DNA of 64,000 bases from Vreelandella venusta. GTDB taxonomy: Bacteria > Pseudomonadota > Gammaproteobacteria > Pseudomonadales > Halomonadaceae. The translations under genes and the position numbers were made by a program. This document shows, piece by piece, positions 50,851 through 59,850 of the stretch. The notes under the pieces are model-generated. The model did no database searches and was not told the DNA's origin. It was given only the letters and a program-made list of their open reading frames with translations. Position 1 is the first letter of the stretch. The number at the start of each line of letters is the position of its first letter. Where the stretch lies: contig NZ_BJUL01000005.1 in NCBI RefSeq assembly GCF_007989605.1, positions 186,001-250,000 of the forward strand. The letters run 5' to 3'.

Positions 50851-51561
50851 ATGACCTCAACTACACAACGCTCAACCACAGTTATGCTGGAATGTAACAG
50901 CCTGACACGGGTATATAGCGAAGGCCCTCAAGATCTTACCGTACTAGATCAGCTTGAGCTTCAGGTACATGCTGGAGAGCGTGTTGCCATTGTAGGCAGC
51001 TCAGGCTCGGGTAAGACAACGCTGTTAAACCTGCTGGGAGGGCTTGATCGGCCTAGCGCTGGTAGCGTCGTGATTGCTGGCGAGCCATTAGCCGGCCTTA
51101 ATGAAGCGGCACTAGGTCGTTTTCGGAACCGCTATATCGGCTTTGTCTATCAGTTTCATCACTTGCTCGCTGAGTTCACTGCGCTAGAGAACGCCGCGCT
51201 GCCGTTAATTATTCGCGGCCAGTCTAAAAAGGCAGCTGAGCAGCGGGCTATGCTGTTGCTTGAGCGAGTGGGCATGAAGGCGCGAGCAGATCATAAACCG
51301 GGCGAGCTTTCGGGAGGGGAGCGTCAGCGGGTGGCCATCGCCCGTGCATTAGTGACGGACCCCCGTCTTGTGCTAATGGATGAGCCAACCGGGAACCTTG
51401 ATCAGAGCACGGCCAGTACCATTTTAGCGCTGATGGATGAATTGGCTAAAGAGAGTGCCTGCGCGTTTGTTATTGTCACTCATGATGTTAGTTTGGCGGC
51501 CCACCAGGATCGGGTATTAAGGCTGGATAGCGGGCGGTTAGTTGAGCAGAATAACGTCTAA
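50851..51561 (+). CDS. lolD: Lipoprotein-releasing ATPase LolD
   Basis: LolD powers lipoprotein release. The 236-residue ABC protein has Walker A GSSGSGKTT, the Q-loop VYQFHHLLAEFTALEN, the signature LSGGERQRVAIARALV and Walker B LVLMDEPTGNLD, of the LolD/MacB class. The ATG at 50851 follows AAGGAAG, ten bases after the permease stop. It is convergent with the DUF2062 gene. Confidence 0.95.
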   Translation: MTSTTQRSTTVMLECNSLTRVYSEGPQDLTVLDQLELQVHAGERVAIVGSSGSGKTTLLNLLGGLDRPSAGSVVIAGEPLAGLNEAALGRFRNRYIGFVYQFHHLLAEFTALENAALPLIIRGQSKKAAEQRAMLLLERVGMKARADHKPGELSGGERQRVAIARALVTDPRLVLMDEPTGNLDQSTASTILALMDELAKESACAFVIVTHDVSLAAHQDRVLRLDSGRLVEQNNV

Positions 51562-51572
51562 TACCCTAGGGG

Positions 51573-52124
51573 CTAGTCGTCGAATTCTGATTCAACACAA
51601 GCTCGGCGCTGCCGTCTCTTTAGGCGGCGGCGCTTCCAATGATGGGAAACATGCCAGCGCCAAATTAGCCGTATAACGATATTGGCAAGCATGGCTAATA
51701 GTAAGGCAGAAATTAACGATCCAAGCATTAGCGGTGGCAGAATGTCGTGCATTTGTTCTGCAATCCAGCGCGTAGAGATACGCGATGGCGCCTCTCTCAC
51801 TGGTGCTTCTAACAGAAACGTGCCAATTCGATAATTAAAATAAAAAATAACCGGCATGGTAAGTGGATTGGTAATCCACACTAATCCTACCGAAAGAGCC
51901 AGGTTGCAACGGCTAAACTTTGCCCCCAATGCTGCCACTACCATTTGAAACGGAATGGGTAGCATGGCGCAAAAAAGCCCCACGCTGAACGCGTTTGCAA
52001 CGCTTCGGCGTGTTAAAAGCCATAACCCAGGATCCGCAATTAACGGCGCAATAAAGCGTAAAGAGCGCTGTTGCCTTAATGTGTCGGGTTTGGGCATGTA
52101 GCGCTGCAGGAAACGGCGCGGCAT
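51573..52124 (-). CDS. DUF2062 domain membrane protein
   Basis: This 183-residue protein belongs to the DUF2062 family: a basic N-terminus, then two to three hydrophobic segments (SVGLFCAMLPIPFQMVVAALGA, LVWITNPLTMPVIFYFNYRIG, MLGSLISALLLAMLANIVIRLI) and a strongly basic C-terminal tail (WKRRRLKRRQRR). The function is unknown. It lies between lolD and comEC, as in Pseudomonas, and ends 11 bases from the lolD stop. Confidence 0.87.
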   Translation of the reverse strand: MPRRFLQRYMPKPDTLRQQRSLRFIAPLIADPGLWLLTRRSVANAFSVGLFCAMLPIPFQMVVAALGAKFSRCNLALSVGLVWITNPLTMPVIFYFNYRIGTFLLEAPVREAPSRISTRWIAEQMHDILPPLMLGSLISALLLAMLANIVIRLIWRWHVSHHWKRRRLKRRQRRACVESEFDD

Positions 52125-52220
52125 GTCAGGTACTCTTTCAATTGGTACATCCTATTATCCATATAGCAGCGTGCTTCGGCTATGGCGTGGGTATGAATGA
52201 CCCAGCACCAAGGAGGGGAT

Positions 52221-54488
52221 ATGCAATTAGGCGCTGCACTACCTGCTGCCTTGGCAGTATTGATGGGGGCGCTAGCGGCGTGGATAAGCGGCCCCCAAGC
52301 GCACCTGCAGAGTTTGCTGCCGGGTGTGCTTGTAGTGCTGCTGTGCTTGGTTGTAAGCCGGCGTCGCCTATTAATTTGGGTAGTTATTTCAGGCTGGGTT
52401 TTTATCAGCGTGCAGCAGGAGTGGGGGTACCGCTTGCCAGCTGGGCTTAGTGGAGAAGATGTCACTCTGCAGGCTCGAGTAATCAATGTTCAAGCACAAG
52501 CTGAGTCGTCACGAGTGCGCTTGGCAGTTGAGTCTTGCCGCTCTCCCGAGGGGCTGCCCAGCTGTAGCGCACTGCGAAGCGTGCGAGTAAGTGCTTATGG
52601 CAGTCAACGCTATCTTGTTGGGGAGCGCTGGCGGATGACGCTGCGACTTCGCCCGCCTAGCGGCTTTTCTAACCCGCATACGTTCAATTATCAGCAATGG
52701 TTATGGCGCGAAGGCATACATGCGACAGGCTATGTGCGGCAAGAACCTAAGCCTGAACGCTTGTCGGGAGCAGTGCCGACACTTCGTCAGCGAGCAATTG
52801 CGACGTTGGCTAACCAACCGCTGCAAGAGCAGACCCGGCGCTGGCTTGCGGCGCTGACGCTGGGTGATAGCGAGCAGTTGAGCCAAGATGATTGGAGCTT
52901 GCTCAACGCAACGGGTACGACGCATTTAGTGGTCATTTCTGGCTTACATGTCGGGCTGGTCGCTTCATTTGTACTGCTGTTGGCACGCTTTACTGCCAGG
53001 CTGATAACGCCAACCAATTGGCGCCTGCGTGCCTGGCCCTGGTGGTTAGCAGGAGTGGCAGCGGTGGGATACGCCATGTTAGCCGGACTAGCACCCCCTG
53101 CCATGCGCGCCATGATCATGACGCTGTTAGGCTTGTGGGTGCTTAGCGGGCGTCATGCGCCAGGGGCTTGGCAAGCTTGGTGGCTTGCTCTCGGGATAGT
53201 GTTAGTAGTTGATCCGCTTGCACTGTGGAGACCCGGCCTGTGGCTATCGTTTATTGCGGTAGGCTGGTTGATTATTATTTGGCAAGGTCGCCCCCGTCCG
53301 CAGGGCCTAAAAGGCTGGTGCTGGGCGCTATTGCGCTCTCAACTCCTTATTGCACCGTTGATGGCGGCGGCTGTGCTATTGGCATTTGGAAGAGTGGCTC
53401 CTGCGGCTCCGTTGGTTAATCTTGTTGCAGTACCATGGGTAAGCTCCGTTATGGTGCCCAGTGCGCTATTGGGGTGGTTGCTGTCGCCACTGCCTGGACT
53501 AGGGCTGTTGGTGTGGTGGTGTTTTGAGCAGGCACTGCAGATTTTTCATCAGTTACTCGTTATTGCCGTGCAATGGGCACCGCTTTTGCAGCCACCGTCA
53601 AGCTTGGTGTTTCCGCTAGCAGGTGCACTGATATTGATGTCGCTGTGTTGGGGTCTTCCCAATGTCCCTGGGTGGCTGCGTGTTGGCGCGACATTACTGC
53701 TATTAAGCTTTCCGTGGTGGTCTGCGGACGAGCAGTCTAACCCAGGTGAGCTACATGTTATTGTTTATGATGTCGGGCAGGGCCAGCTGATTGAGTTACG
53801 TAGCGCTAACTATCGGTTGTTGTACGACACAGGACCTCGCTTTCGCAGTGGGTTTATGCCACTGCAAACTCTCTGGCCTCCAGGCCAGTCGTTCGAACAC
53901 GTTATTGTCAGTCATGCCGATACCGACCATGCGGGAGGGATTAGCGCGCTTTTAAATGACCATCAGGTAACGCAATGGTGGGTTCCCAACGGAGAGCTTC
54001 TACCAGTTGCTAGTTCGGAGTGTGCTCAAGGGCAGCGGTGGCGACGTGACGGCATTGACTATCAGATACTATGGCCCCCGAAAGGGGAAAACATGCTCTC
54101 CTCAAATGATCGCTCTTGCGTACTTCAAGTAAGCGTGGGTGGCCAGCGTTTGTTGATTACCGGTGACGTTGGTAAGGACGTTGAAAGGAGAATCTTAGCG
54201 AATATTGTGACGCCGATTAGCGTATTAGTAGCTGGGCATCATGGCAGTAATACAAGCTCGGGTGTTCAGTTCGTTCAAGTAAGTCGTCCTCGGCATGTCA
54301 TTTTTAGTGCCGGGGAAGATAATCCCTTTGCCCATCCGGCCGACGCGATAGTGCGCCGCTTTCGACAACAGCAGAGCTGCTTATGGAGTACCGCCCAGGA
54401 TGGTGCGCTCGAACTCAGGCTCACCGAGACTCAGCCAATTCAGATCATTCCCATGCGAAAGCAGCAGGGCGTTCGTAAGCGGTGTTGA
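52221..54488 (+). CDS. comEC: DNA internalisation protein ComEC/Rec2
   Basis: ComEC forms the inner-membrane channel for DNA uptake in natural transformation. The 755-residue protein has an N-terminal DUF4131/OB region, a multi-helix Competence domain and a C-terminal metallo-beta-lactamase-type domain with SHADTDHAGG and AGHHGSNTSSG, which degrades the non-transported strand. The ATG at 52221 has the strong site AAGGAGGGG. Whether the cell is naturally competent depends on pilus and regulator genes outside the window. Confidence 0.93.
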   Translation: MQLGAALPAALAVLMGALAAWISGPQAHLQSLLPGVLVVLLCLVVSRRRLLIWVVISGWVFISVQQEWGYRLPAGLSGEDVTLQARVINVQAQAESSRVRLAVESCRSPEGLPSCSALRSVRVSAYGSQRYLVGERWRMTLRLRPPSGFSNPHTFNYQQWLWREGIHATGYVRQEPKPERLSGAVPTLRQRAIATLANQPLQEQTRRWLAALTLGDSEQLSQDDWSLLNATGTTHLVVISGLHVGLVASFVLLLARFTARLITPTNWRLRAWPWWLAGVAAVGYAMLAGLAPPAMRAMIMTLLGLWVLSGRHAPGAWQAWWLALGIVLVVDPLALWRPGLWLSFIAVGWLIIIWQGRPRPQGLKGWCWALLRSQLLIAPLMAAAVLLAFGRVAPAAPLVNLVAVPWVSSVMVPSALLGWLLSPLPGLGLLVWWCFEQALQIFHQLLVIAVQWAPLLQPPSSLVFPLAGALILMSLCWGLPNVPGWLRVGATLLLLSFPWWSADEQSNPGELHVIVYDVGQGQLIELRSANYRLLYDTGPRFRSGFMPLQTLWPPGQSFEHVIVSHADTDHAGGISALLNDHQVTQWWVPNGELLPVASSECAQGQRWRRDGIDYQILWPPKGENMLSSNDRSCVLQVSVGGQRLLITGDVGKDVERRILANIVTPISVLVAGHHGSNTSSGVQFVQVSRPRHVIFSAGEDNPFAHPADAIVRRFRQQQSCLWSTAQDGALELRLTETQPIQIIPMRKQQGVRKRC

Positions 54489-54544
54489 TGCGCGTCGCCA
54501 TAAGGTAGAATTCTCGCAACTGCACACTATGGCCGGGAGCGCGT

Positions 54545-56281
54545 GTGACTGATTCAGGTTGGGTTCTCTACAAACGATTATTAACTTACGTCAAACCTCA
54601 CTGGCGCGCATTCGCGTTAGCGATCGTTGGTTTTATCATTTACGCCGCCTCCAGTACGGCACTAGCTGAAATGATGAAACAACTGATTGATGGCATTCAA
54701 AACCCTGATGCTGCCTTCCGTTTATTACTCCCTCTGTTTGTGGTGATTATGTTCGCTTCACGTGGGCTGGGGACATTTTTAAGCACTTACTTTATGTCTT
54801 ATGTGGGACGCTATGTGATCCACACGCTGCGCTGCGATGTATTTGCGCACTTGCTACATTTGCCAGGGCGTTTCTTCGACCACCACTCCAGTGGCCATTT
54901 GGTATCTCGAGTAACGTATCACGTAGAGCAGGTCGCGGGTGCTGCCACGAAAGCGGTCACTATTATTTTACGCGAAGGTCTGTTCGTTATCGGGCTGATC
55001 GGTTATCTATTCTGGACCAATTGGATGCTAACGCTGCTATTTCTGGGCGTAACGCCGGTGATTGCTGTTGTGGTGAGCTATGCCAGCAAACGTTTTCGGC
55101 GTATCTCTAAGCGTATTCAGCACTCCATGGGGGATGTGACGCACGTCGCTTCTGAAGCGCTATCTGGCTACCGCGTTGTGCGTACGCATGGCGCTGAAGA
55201 GTATGAAAAACAGCGCTTTGAGCGGGTAAGTGAAGAAAATCGTCGTCAAAGTATGAAAGAGGCGATGACGCGCGCTGTGAGTTCACCAGTGATCTTGATG
55301 CTGGTAGCGATTTCCATGGCAATTCTGGTTTGGCTTGCCATGGCGCCTGCGCTTATGGAAAACATGACGCCGGGGGAGTTTGTTGCTTTTATTACCGCAG
55401 CAGCGCTAATGATCAAGCCAGTGCGCCAGCTCACCGAAGTGAATAGCGAGATTCAAAAGGGTATTGCGGCGGCGTCTGAGCTATTTGGCTTGCTTGATTT
55501 GACCCCTGAGCAAGATGAAGGTAAGACCACTCCACGCCAGCTAACCGGCAGCGTAGTGATTGATAATGTCAGTTTCCGCTACGCTGATGACCAGCCTAAT
55601 GTATTGCACGGTATTAATATTAGTGTGGCACCAGGTGAGTTAGTGGCGATTGTTGGGCGCTCTGGTAGCGGTAAATCAACATTGGTCAGCCTGCTGCCGC
55701 GCTTTTATCGTCCTAGTGAAGGGCGCATTTTGATTGATGGGGTAAATGCCGATGATTATGCATTGGGCCCTTTGCGTCAGCAAATTGCATTAGTGTCGCA
55801 ACAAGTCACGCTATTTAATGCAACCATTGCTGACAACATTGGCTATGGCGTTACCAACCCAGACCCAGCCGCCATTGAAGCGGCCGCTCAGGCGGCTTAC
55901 GCCAGTGAGTTTATTGAAAAGCTGCCTCAGGGCTATGCCACGCTAGTGGGTGAAAACGGCGTGATGCTATCCGGTGGGCAGCGCCAGCGCCTAGCAATTG
56001 CTCGGGCAATTTTTAAAGATGCACCTATTCTTATCTTGGATGAAGCGACATCGGCACTAGATACCGAATCCGAACGCTATATCCAGAAAGCGCTGGAGCA
56101 TGTGTGTAAAGGGCGTACCACCCTGGTCATTGCCCACCGTCTATCGACGATTGAACGGGCTGACCGTATTTTGGTGATGGACCAAGGGCGCATTATTGAG
56201 CAGGGTACCCACCAAGCGTTGCTAGAAGCGGGAGGTGCCTACGCAGCGCTGCATCAGCTTCAGTTTCAGGAGAGTGAATGA
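54545..56281 (+). CDS. msbA: Lipid A flippase MsbA
   Basis: MsbA flips the lipid A core from the inner to the outer leaflet of the inner membrane. The 578-residue half-transporter has six membrane helices, then the ABC domain with Walker A GRSGSGKST, signature LSGGQRQRLAIARAI and Walker B ILILDEATSALD. The gene begins with GTG (54545) and its stop overlaps the lpxK start. The comEC-msbA-lpxK order is the E. coli arrangement. Confidence 0.95.
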   Translation: MTDSGWVLYKRLLTYVKPHWRAFALAIVGFIIYAASSTALAEMMKQLIDGIQNPDAAFRLLLPLFVVIMFASRGLGTFLSTYFMSYVGRYVIHTLRCDVFAHLLHLPGRFFDHHSSGHLVSRVTYHVEQVAGAATKAVTIILREGLFVIGLIGYLFWTNWMLTLLFLGVTPVIAVVVSYASKRFRRISKRIQHSMGDVTHVASEALSGYRVVRTHGAEEYEKQRFERVSEENRRQSMKEAMTRAVSSPVILMLVAISMAILVWLAMAPALMENMTPGEFVAFITAAALMIKPVRQLTEVNSEIQKGIAAASELFGLLDLTPEQDEGKTTPRQLTGSVVIDNVSFRYADDQPNVLHGINISVAPGELVAIVGRSGSGKSTLVSLLPRFYRPSEGRILIDGVNADDYALGPLRQQIALVSQQVTLFNATIADNIGYGVTNPDPAAIEAAAQAAYASEFIEKLPQGYATLVGENGVMLSGGQRQRLAIARAIFKDAPILILDEATSALDTESERYIQKALEHVCKGRTTLVIAHRLSTIERADRILVMDQGRIIEQGTHQALLEAGGAYAALHQLQFQESE

Positions 56282-57294
56282 GCCTGGAACAACGCTGGCT
56301 TAAGGCGGCTTACCAAGGAAGCCGATGGCTGACGCCACTTTATCCGCTGGGTGCTTTATACCGTTATCTTATGGCGCGGCGTAATCGCCACTATCATTCT
56401 GGTAAAAAGCTAGTTGTTAAAGCATCCATACCCGTTATTGTGGTGGGTAATATCACCCTTGGTGGAACCGGCAAGTCGCCGTTAGTGGCGTGGCTGGTCA
56501 ACTGGCTAGCAAGGCAAGGGTGGTCGCCAGGTATTATTACCCGTGGTTACGGTGGTAAAGCATCGCACTACCCGTTATTGGTAACTGCAATCACCGAGCC
56601 CGCGCAAAGCGGCGATGAGCCATTAATGTTGGCGCAGCAAACGGGTTGCCCGGTCGTGGCTGATCCGCGTCGTCCACGTGGCGTTCAAGCCTTGGTTGAT
56701 ATGGGGTGCGACATTATTGTCAGTGACGATGGATTACAGCACCTGGCGTTAGGGCGTGATATTGAATTAGTCGTTGTTGATGGCGGGCGAGGGCTGGGTA
56801 ATGGGCGCTGCTTACCTGCTGGGCCGCTGAGAGAATCACCCAGAAGATTAGCTGAGGTTGATGCGGTGATTATTAATGGTGACGCGTGTCGCTCCTTGCC
56901 CATAGAAGGAGTGGCGATGCAACTAGCGCCGCTAAGCTGGCGGCGAATGCGGGATGGCCAACGCATGCCGCTTACCCCCCTACCATTTACGCTACCTGTG
57001 AATGCCGTAGCAGGCATTGGCCATCCTGAGCGTTTTTTTAATACGCTGCGCAGTCTGGGAGTGGACGGCGAAATGCGTCCGCTAGCAGATCATCAGCGCT
57101 TTGATGACCAGACTTTCCGTTTTAGTCATCAACGCCCCGTTGTAATGACCGCCAAAGACGCAGTGAAGTGCCAAGCGTTGGCGCCACCCGATAGCTGGGT
57201 GCTCGAGGTAGAAGCCGTGCTTCCGCCAGAGTTTGAACACTGGCTGGCAGCTAAATTGTCAGCGCTTTCTGAAAAGGGATACACCAATGGATAA
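56278..57294 (+). CDS. lpxK: Tetraacyldisaccharide 4'-kinase LpxK
   Basis: LpxK phosphorylates the 4' position of the tetraacyl-disaccharide to make lipid IVA. The 338-residue protein carries the P-loop GNITLGGTGKSPL near residue 60 and the substrate-binding SDDGLQHLALGRDIE. The ATG overlaps the msbA stop (ATGA), and its end overlaps the start of the Trm112-like gene. Confidence 0.95.
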   Translation: MSLEQRWLKAAYQGSRWLTPLYPLGALYRYLMARRNRHYHSGKKLVVKASIPVIVVGNITLGGTGKSPLVAWLVNWLARQGWSPGIITRGYGGKASHYPLLVTAITEPAQSGDEPLMLAQQTGCPVVADPRRPRGVQALVDMGCDIIVSDDGLQHLALGRDIELVVVDGGRGLGNGRCLPAGPLRESPRRLAEVDAVIINGDACRSLPIEGVAMQLAPLSWRRMRDGQRMPLTPLPFTLPVNAVAGIGHPERFFNTLRSLGVDGEMRPLADHQRFDDQTFRFSHQRPVVMTAKDAVKCQALAPPDSWVLEVEAVLPPEFEHWLAAKLSALSEKGYTNG

Positions 57295-57496
57295 AGAATT
57301 ACTGGCAATGCTGGTTTGCCCGCTGTGCAATGGCAAGCTCAAGTATAACCGTGAAGCCCAGGAGCTTTGCTGCCACTACGACGGTTTGGCGTACCCTATT
57401 CAAGAAGGCATCCCTGTGATGCTTCCTGAAGAAGCGCGCGCGATGGGTGCCGATGAAAAATTACCTATCTCGCCTGGCCGTACCGGAGAGGTGTAA
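57287..57496 (+). CDS. Trm112-family small protein (YcaR-like)
   Basis: This 69-residue protein is a Trm112/UPF0434 family member with a zinc-ribbon start [13 protein letters not shown] and a second part [21 protein letters not shown]. Family members can act as methyltransferase partners, but in bacteria the role is not clear. It overlaps the lpxK end by eight bases and abuts kdsB, its usual neighbours (ycaR in E. coli). Confidence 0.92.
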   Translation: MDKELLAMLVCPLCNGKLKYNREAQELCCHYDGLAYPIQEGIPVMLPEEARAMGADEKLPISPGRTGEV

Positions 57497-58284
57497 TGTC
57501 AGTCGCTAAGACCGAATTTATTGCCGTTGTTCCCGCGCGTTTTGGTTCGTCCCGGTTGCTGGGTAAACCGCTGCTGGATATCGCGGGTGAGCCAATGGTT
57601 GCCCATGTCTGGCGGAGAGCCTGCCAAAGCCAAGCCAGCCGAGTCGTGGTAGCCACTGACGATCTTCGCATCCGCGACGCGATGCTACCCTACGGTGCGG
57701 ATGTCGTCATGACGCGCGCGGATCATCCTTCTGGTACCGACCGATTGGCTGAGGTGGCAGAGCAGCTCGGGTTAAGCGACGACACTTTAGTGGTGAATGT
57801 GCAAGGCGATGAGCCGCTTATCCCACCGGCCTTAATTGACCAAGTGGCGATGCGTTTAGCCGAAGATCGAGAAGCGGCCATTGCGACGCTTGCTGAGCCC
57901 ATTACTGATGTTGAAACGTTATTTAACGCTAACGTCGTCAAAGTTGTTCGCTCCTTGCAGGGGCGCGCGCTGTACTTTTCTCGTGCCCCCATTCCTTGGG
58001 ATCGAGAGCAATTTAAAGTCCAGCCCGCACTTTTAGCCACTGATGCGTGGTTGCGCCATATTGGTATATACGCCTACCGTGCCAGTTTTCTTACCGCTTA
58101 TCGTGAGCTGGCGCCGTCGAGCCTTGAACAGTTGGAGCAACTAGAGCAGTTGCGTGCGCTACAGCATGGCTATGCGATTCAAGTTGCGCTGGCCAGCACT
58201 ATCAATCCTGCTGGTGTGGATACGCCTGAAGACTTAGCCAGAGTGAGAGCGCTTTTGGCGAGTAAAAGTGAAGGTGAAAGCTAA
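57496..58284 (+). CDS. kdsB: CMP-KDO synthetase KdsB
   Basis: KdsB activates Kdo as CMP-Kdo for LPS core synthesis. The 262-residue nucleotidyltransferase starts [21 protein letters not shown] and has [12 protein letters not shown] and [13 protein letters not shown]. The ATG overlaps the previous stop (TAATG) and the stop overlaps the next gene in the same way. Confidence 0.96.
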   Translation: MSVAKTEFIAVVPARFGSSRLLGKPLLDIAGEPMVAHVWRRACQSQASRVVVATDDLRIRDAMLPYGADVVMTRADHPSGTDRLAEVAEQLGLSDDTLVVNVQGDEPLIPPALIDQVAMRLAEDREAAIATLAEPITDVETLFNANVVKVVRSLQGRALYFSRAPIPWDREQFKVQPALLATDAWLRHIGIYAYRASFLTAYRELAPSSLEQLEQLEQLRALQHGYAIQVALASTINPAGVDTPEDLARVRALLASKSEGES

Positions 58285-58769
58285 TGAAGCGCGTCCTATT
58301 TGTTTGTTTGGGCAATATTTGTCGTTCACCAACGGCCGAAGGCGTCTTTAGGCACGCTGTTGAAGAGGCTGGCTTAAATCGTCATATCAGCATTGACTCT
58401 TGTGGTGTAGGTGGTTGGCATGTTGGAAAAGCGCCAGACAGCCGTGCCCAGGTAGCCGCATTAAGGCGTGGTATCGATATTAGCCATTTGCGCGCTCGCC
58501 AGCTAAGCGCCAGTGACTTTCTTGAATTCGACTATGTGCTGGGCATGGATCGCGATAATCTCAAGGCCATGCGAGCGCTACAGCCAGGTGCCAGTCGTGC
58601 CCATGTCGGGCTCTTGCTAGATTTTGCCGATATGCCTGATGCGGAAGTGCCCGACCCTTATTACGGTGGTGATGAGGGCTTTGAGCATGTCCTGAATTTA
58701 ATTGAGGCGGCTTCTGCAGGGCTAATTGCTCAGCTGAGACATGACGGGCTGAGAAATGACAGGTTGTGA
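58284..58769 (+). CDS. Low-molecular-weight protein-tyrosine phosphatase
   Basis: This 161-residue protein has the LMW-PTP P-loop CLGNICRSPTAEG with nucleophile Cys8 and Arg14, and the general-acid loop VPDPYYGGDEGF. LMW phosphatases of this kind act on tyrosine kinases of polysaccharide export (Wzb-like) or on unknown substrates. It sits between kdsB and murB, as in Pseudomonas; no tyrosine kinase is nearby. Its end overlaps murB by 14 bases. Confidence 0.93.
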   Translation: MKRVLFVCLGNICRSPTAEGVFRHAVEEAGLNRHISIDSCGVGGWHVGKAPDSRAQVAALRRGIDISHLRARQLSASDFLEFDYVLGMDRDNLKAMRALQPGASRAHVGLLLDFADMPDAEVPDPYYGGDEGFEHVLNLIEAASAGLIAQLRHDGLRNDRL

Positions 58770-59811
58770 AATCACGAGTTGTGAAAAAAGCCATAATGAG
58801 CTGCTTAGTCGTTGCCTGTCAGTCGATTTAACCTCTGCGAACACGCTGCGTTTACCATGCTTAGCTGAGCGTTATGTGGTGCCTAAAACGCTAAGCGCGC
58901 TCCAGCGTGTGCTTCGTGAGGCTGCTGATAAACAGTGGCATATTACGCTTATGGGAGGTGGCAGTAATGTGCTGCTTCCCGCACAGCTAAAAGGCATTGC
59001 GATTCGACCGGGCATGCAGCAGTGGTGGTTAGAACGTTGCGGAGAGTCTGTTGTTGCTCATGTGGGAGCTGGCGTTAATTGGCATTCGTTAGTAATGACG
59101 CTATCGGCTCGCGGCCTGTGGGGTATTGAAAACTTAGCGCTGATTCCCGGTGATTGCGGCGCAGCACCAGTACAGAACATTGGTGCCTACGGTGTCGAGC
59201 TTAAAGACGTTCTGGTAGGGGTGCAGGTAGTCGAGTTGGCGTCGGGCAATGTGCGTTGGTTAAGCGCCGATGCTTGCCAATTTGGTTACCGAGACAGCAT
59301 CTTCAAAAAATCGCTCGCGGATAAAGTCGTCATTACTCAATTGACGCTTCGGCTATCGAAAACGCCGCAGCCAAGACTGGGTTATGGAGACTTAGCTGCC
59401 CGAGTAGCTGGCACGGCGAATTGCTTGGCGGTGGCTCAAGCAGTGTGTGCTATTCGCCAGGAAAAACTGCCGGACCCTCAGGTGCTCGCAAATGCGGGTA
59501 GCTTCTTTAAAAACCCGCTAGTTAGCAGCGATCAGTTATCGCGCTTGCTACAAGCATATCCTGATATGCCATATTTCCCGCAGGTTAACGGCCAAAGCAA
59601 ACTGGCAGCGGGGTGGTTAATTGATCAATGCGGGCTGAAAGGGATTCGGCAGGGAGCTTTCGGTGTTCACGCGCGCCAGGCCTTGGTGCTGGTGCATTTT
59701 GGTGGTGGCGATAGGTGTGAGCTGCTGCAGTTTGCAGAGCATATTGCCCACAAGGTCTATGACCAATTTGGTGTTGAGTTAGAGCCTGAGCCACGCTTGG
59801 TACAAGCATAA
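58756..59811 (+). CDS. murB: UDP-N-acetylenolpyruvoylglucosamine reductase MurB
   Basis: MurB reduces enolpyruvyl-UDP-GlcNAc to UDP-MurNAc with FAD and NADPH. The 351-residue protein has the FAD-binding LMGGGSNVLLP and AHVGAGVNWHSLVM, the PVQNIGAYGVE region and the catalytic-serine stretch NAGSFFKNP of type I MurB. An N-terminal extension of about 20 residues is present if the ATG at 58756 is used. The gene is followed by a strong bidirectional terminator. Confidence 0.95.
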   Translation: MTGCEITSCEKSHNELLSRCLSVDLTSANTLRLPCLAERYVVPKTLSALQRVLREAADKQWHITLMGGGSNVLLPAQLKGIAIRPGMQQWWLERCGESVVAHVGAGVNWHSLVMTLSARGLWGIENLALIPGDCGAAPVQNIGAYGVELKDVLVGVQVVELASGNVRWLSADACQFGYRDSIFKKSLADKVVITQLTLRLSKTPQPRLGYGDLAARVAGTANCLAVAQAVCAIRQEKLPDPQVLANAGSFFKNPLVSSDQLSRLLQAYPDMPYFPQVNGQSKLAAGWLIDQCGLKGIRQGAFGVHARQALVLVHFGGGDRCELLQFAEHIAHKVYDQFGVELEPEPRLVQA

Positions 59812-59836
59812 AAAAACCCCGCTAAGCGGGGTTTTT
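59812..59836. terminator. Bidirectional terminator between murB and rne
   Basis: A perfect 11-bp stem (59812-59822 with 59826-59836) has a TAA loop and A/T-runs at both ends. It is shared by the two convergent genes. Confidence 0.85.
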
Positions 59837-59850
59837 AGTGCGACTAGCGA

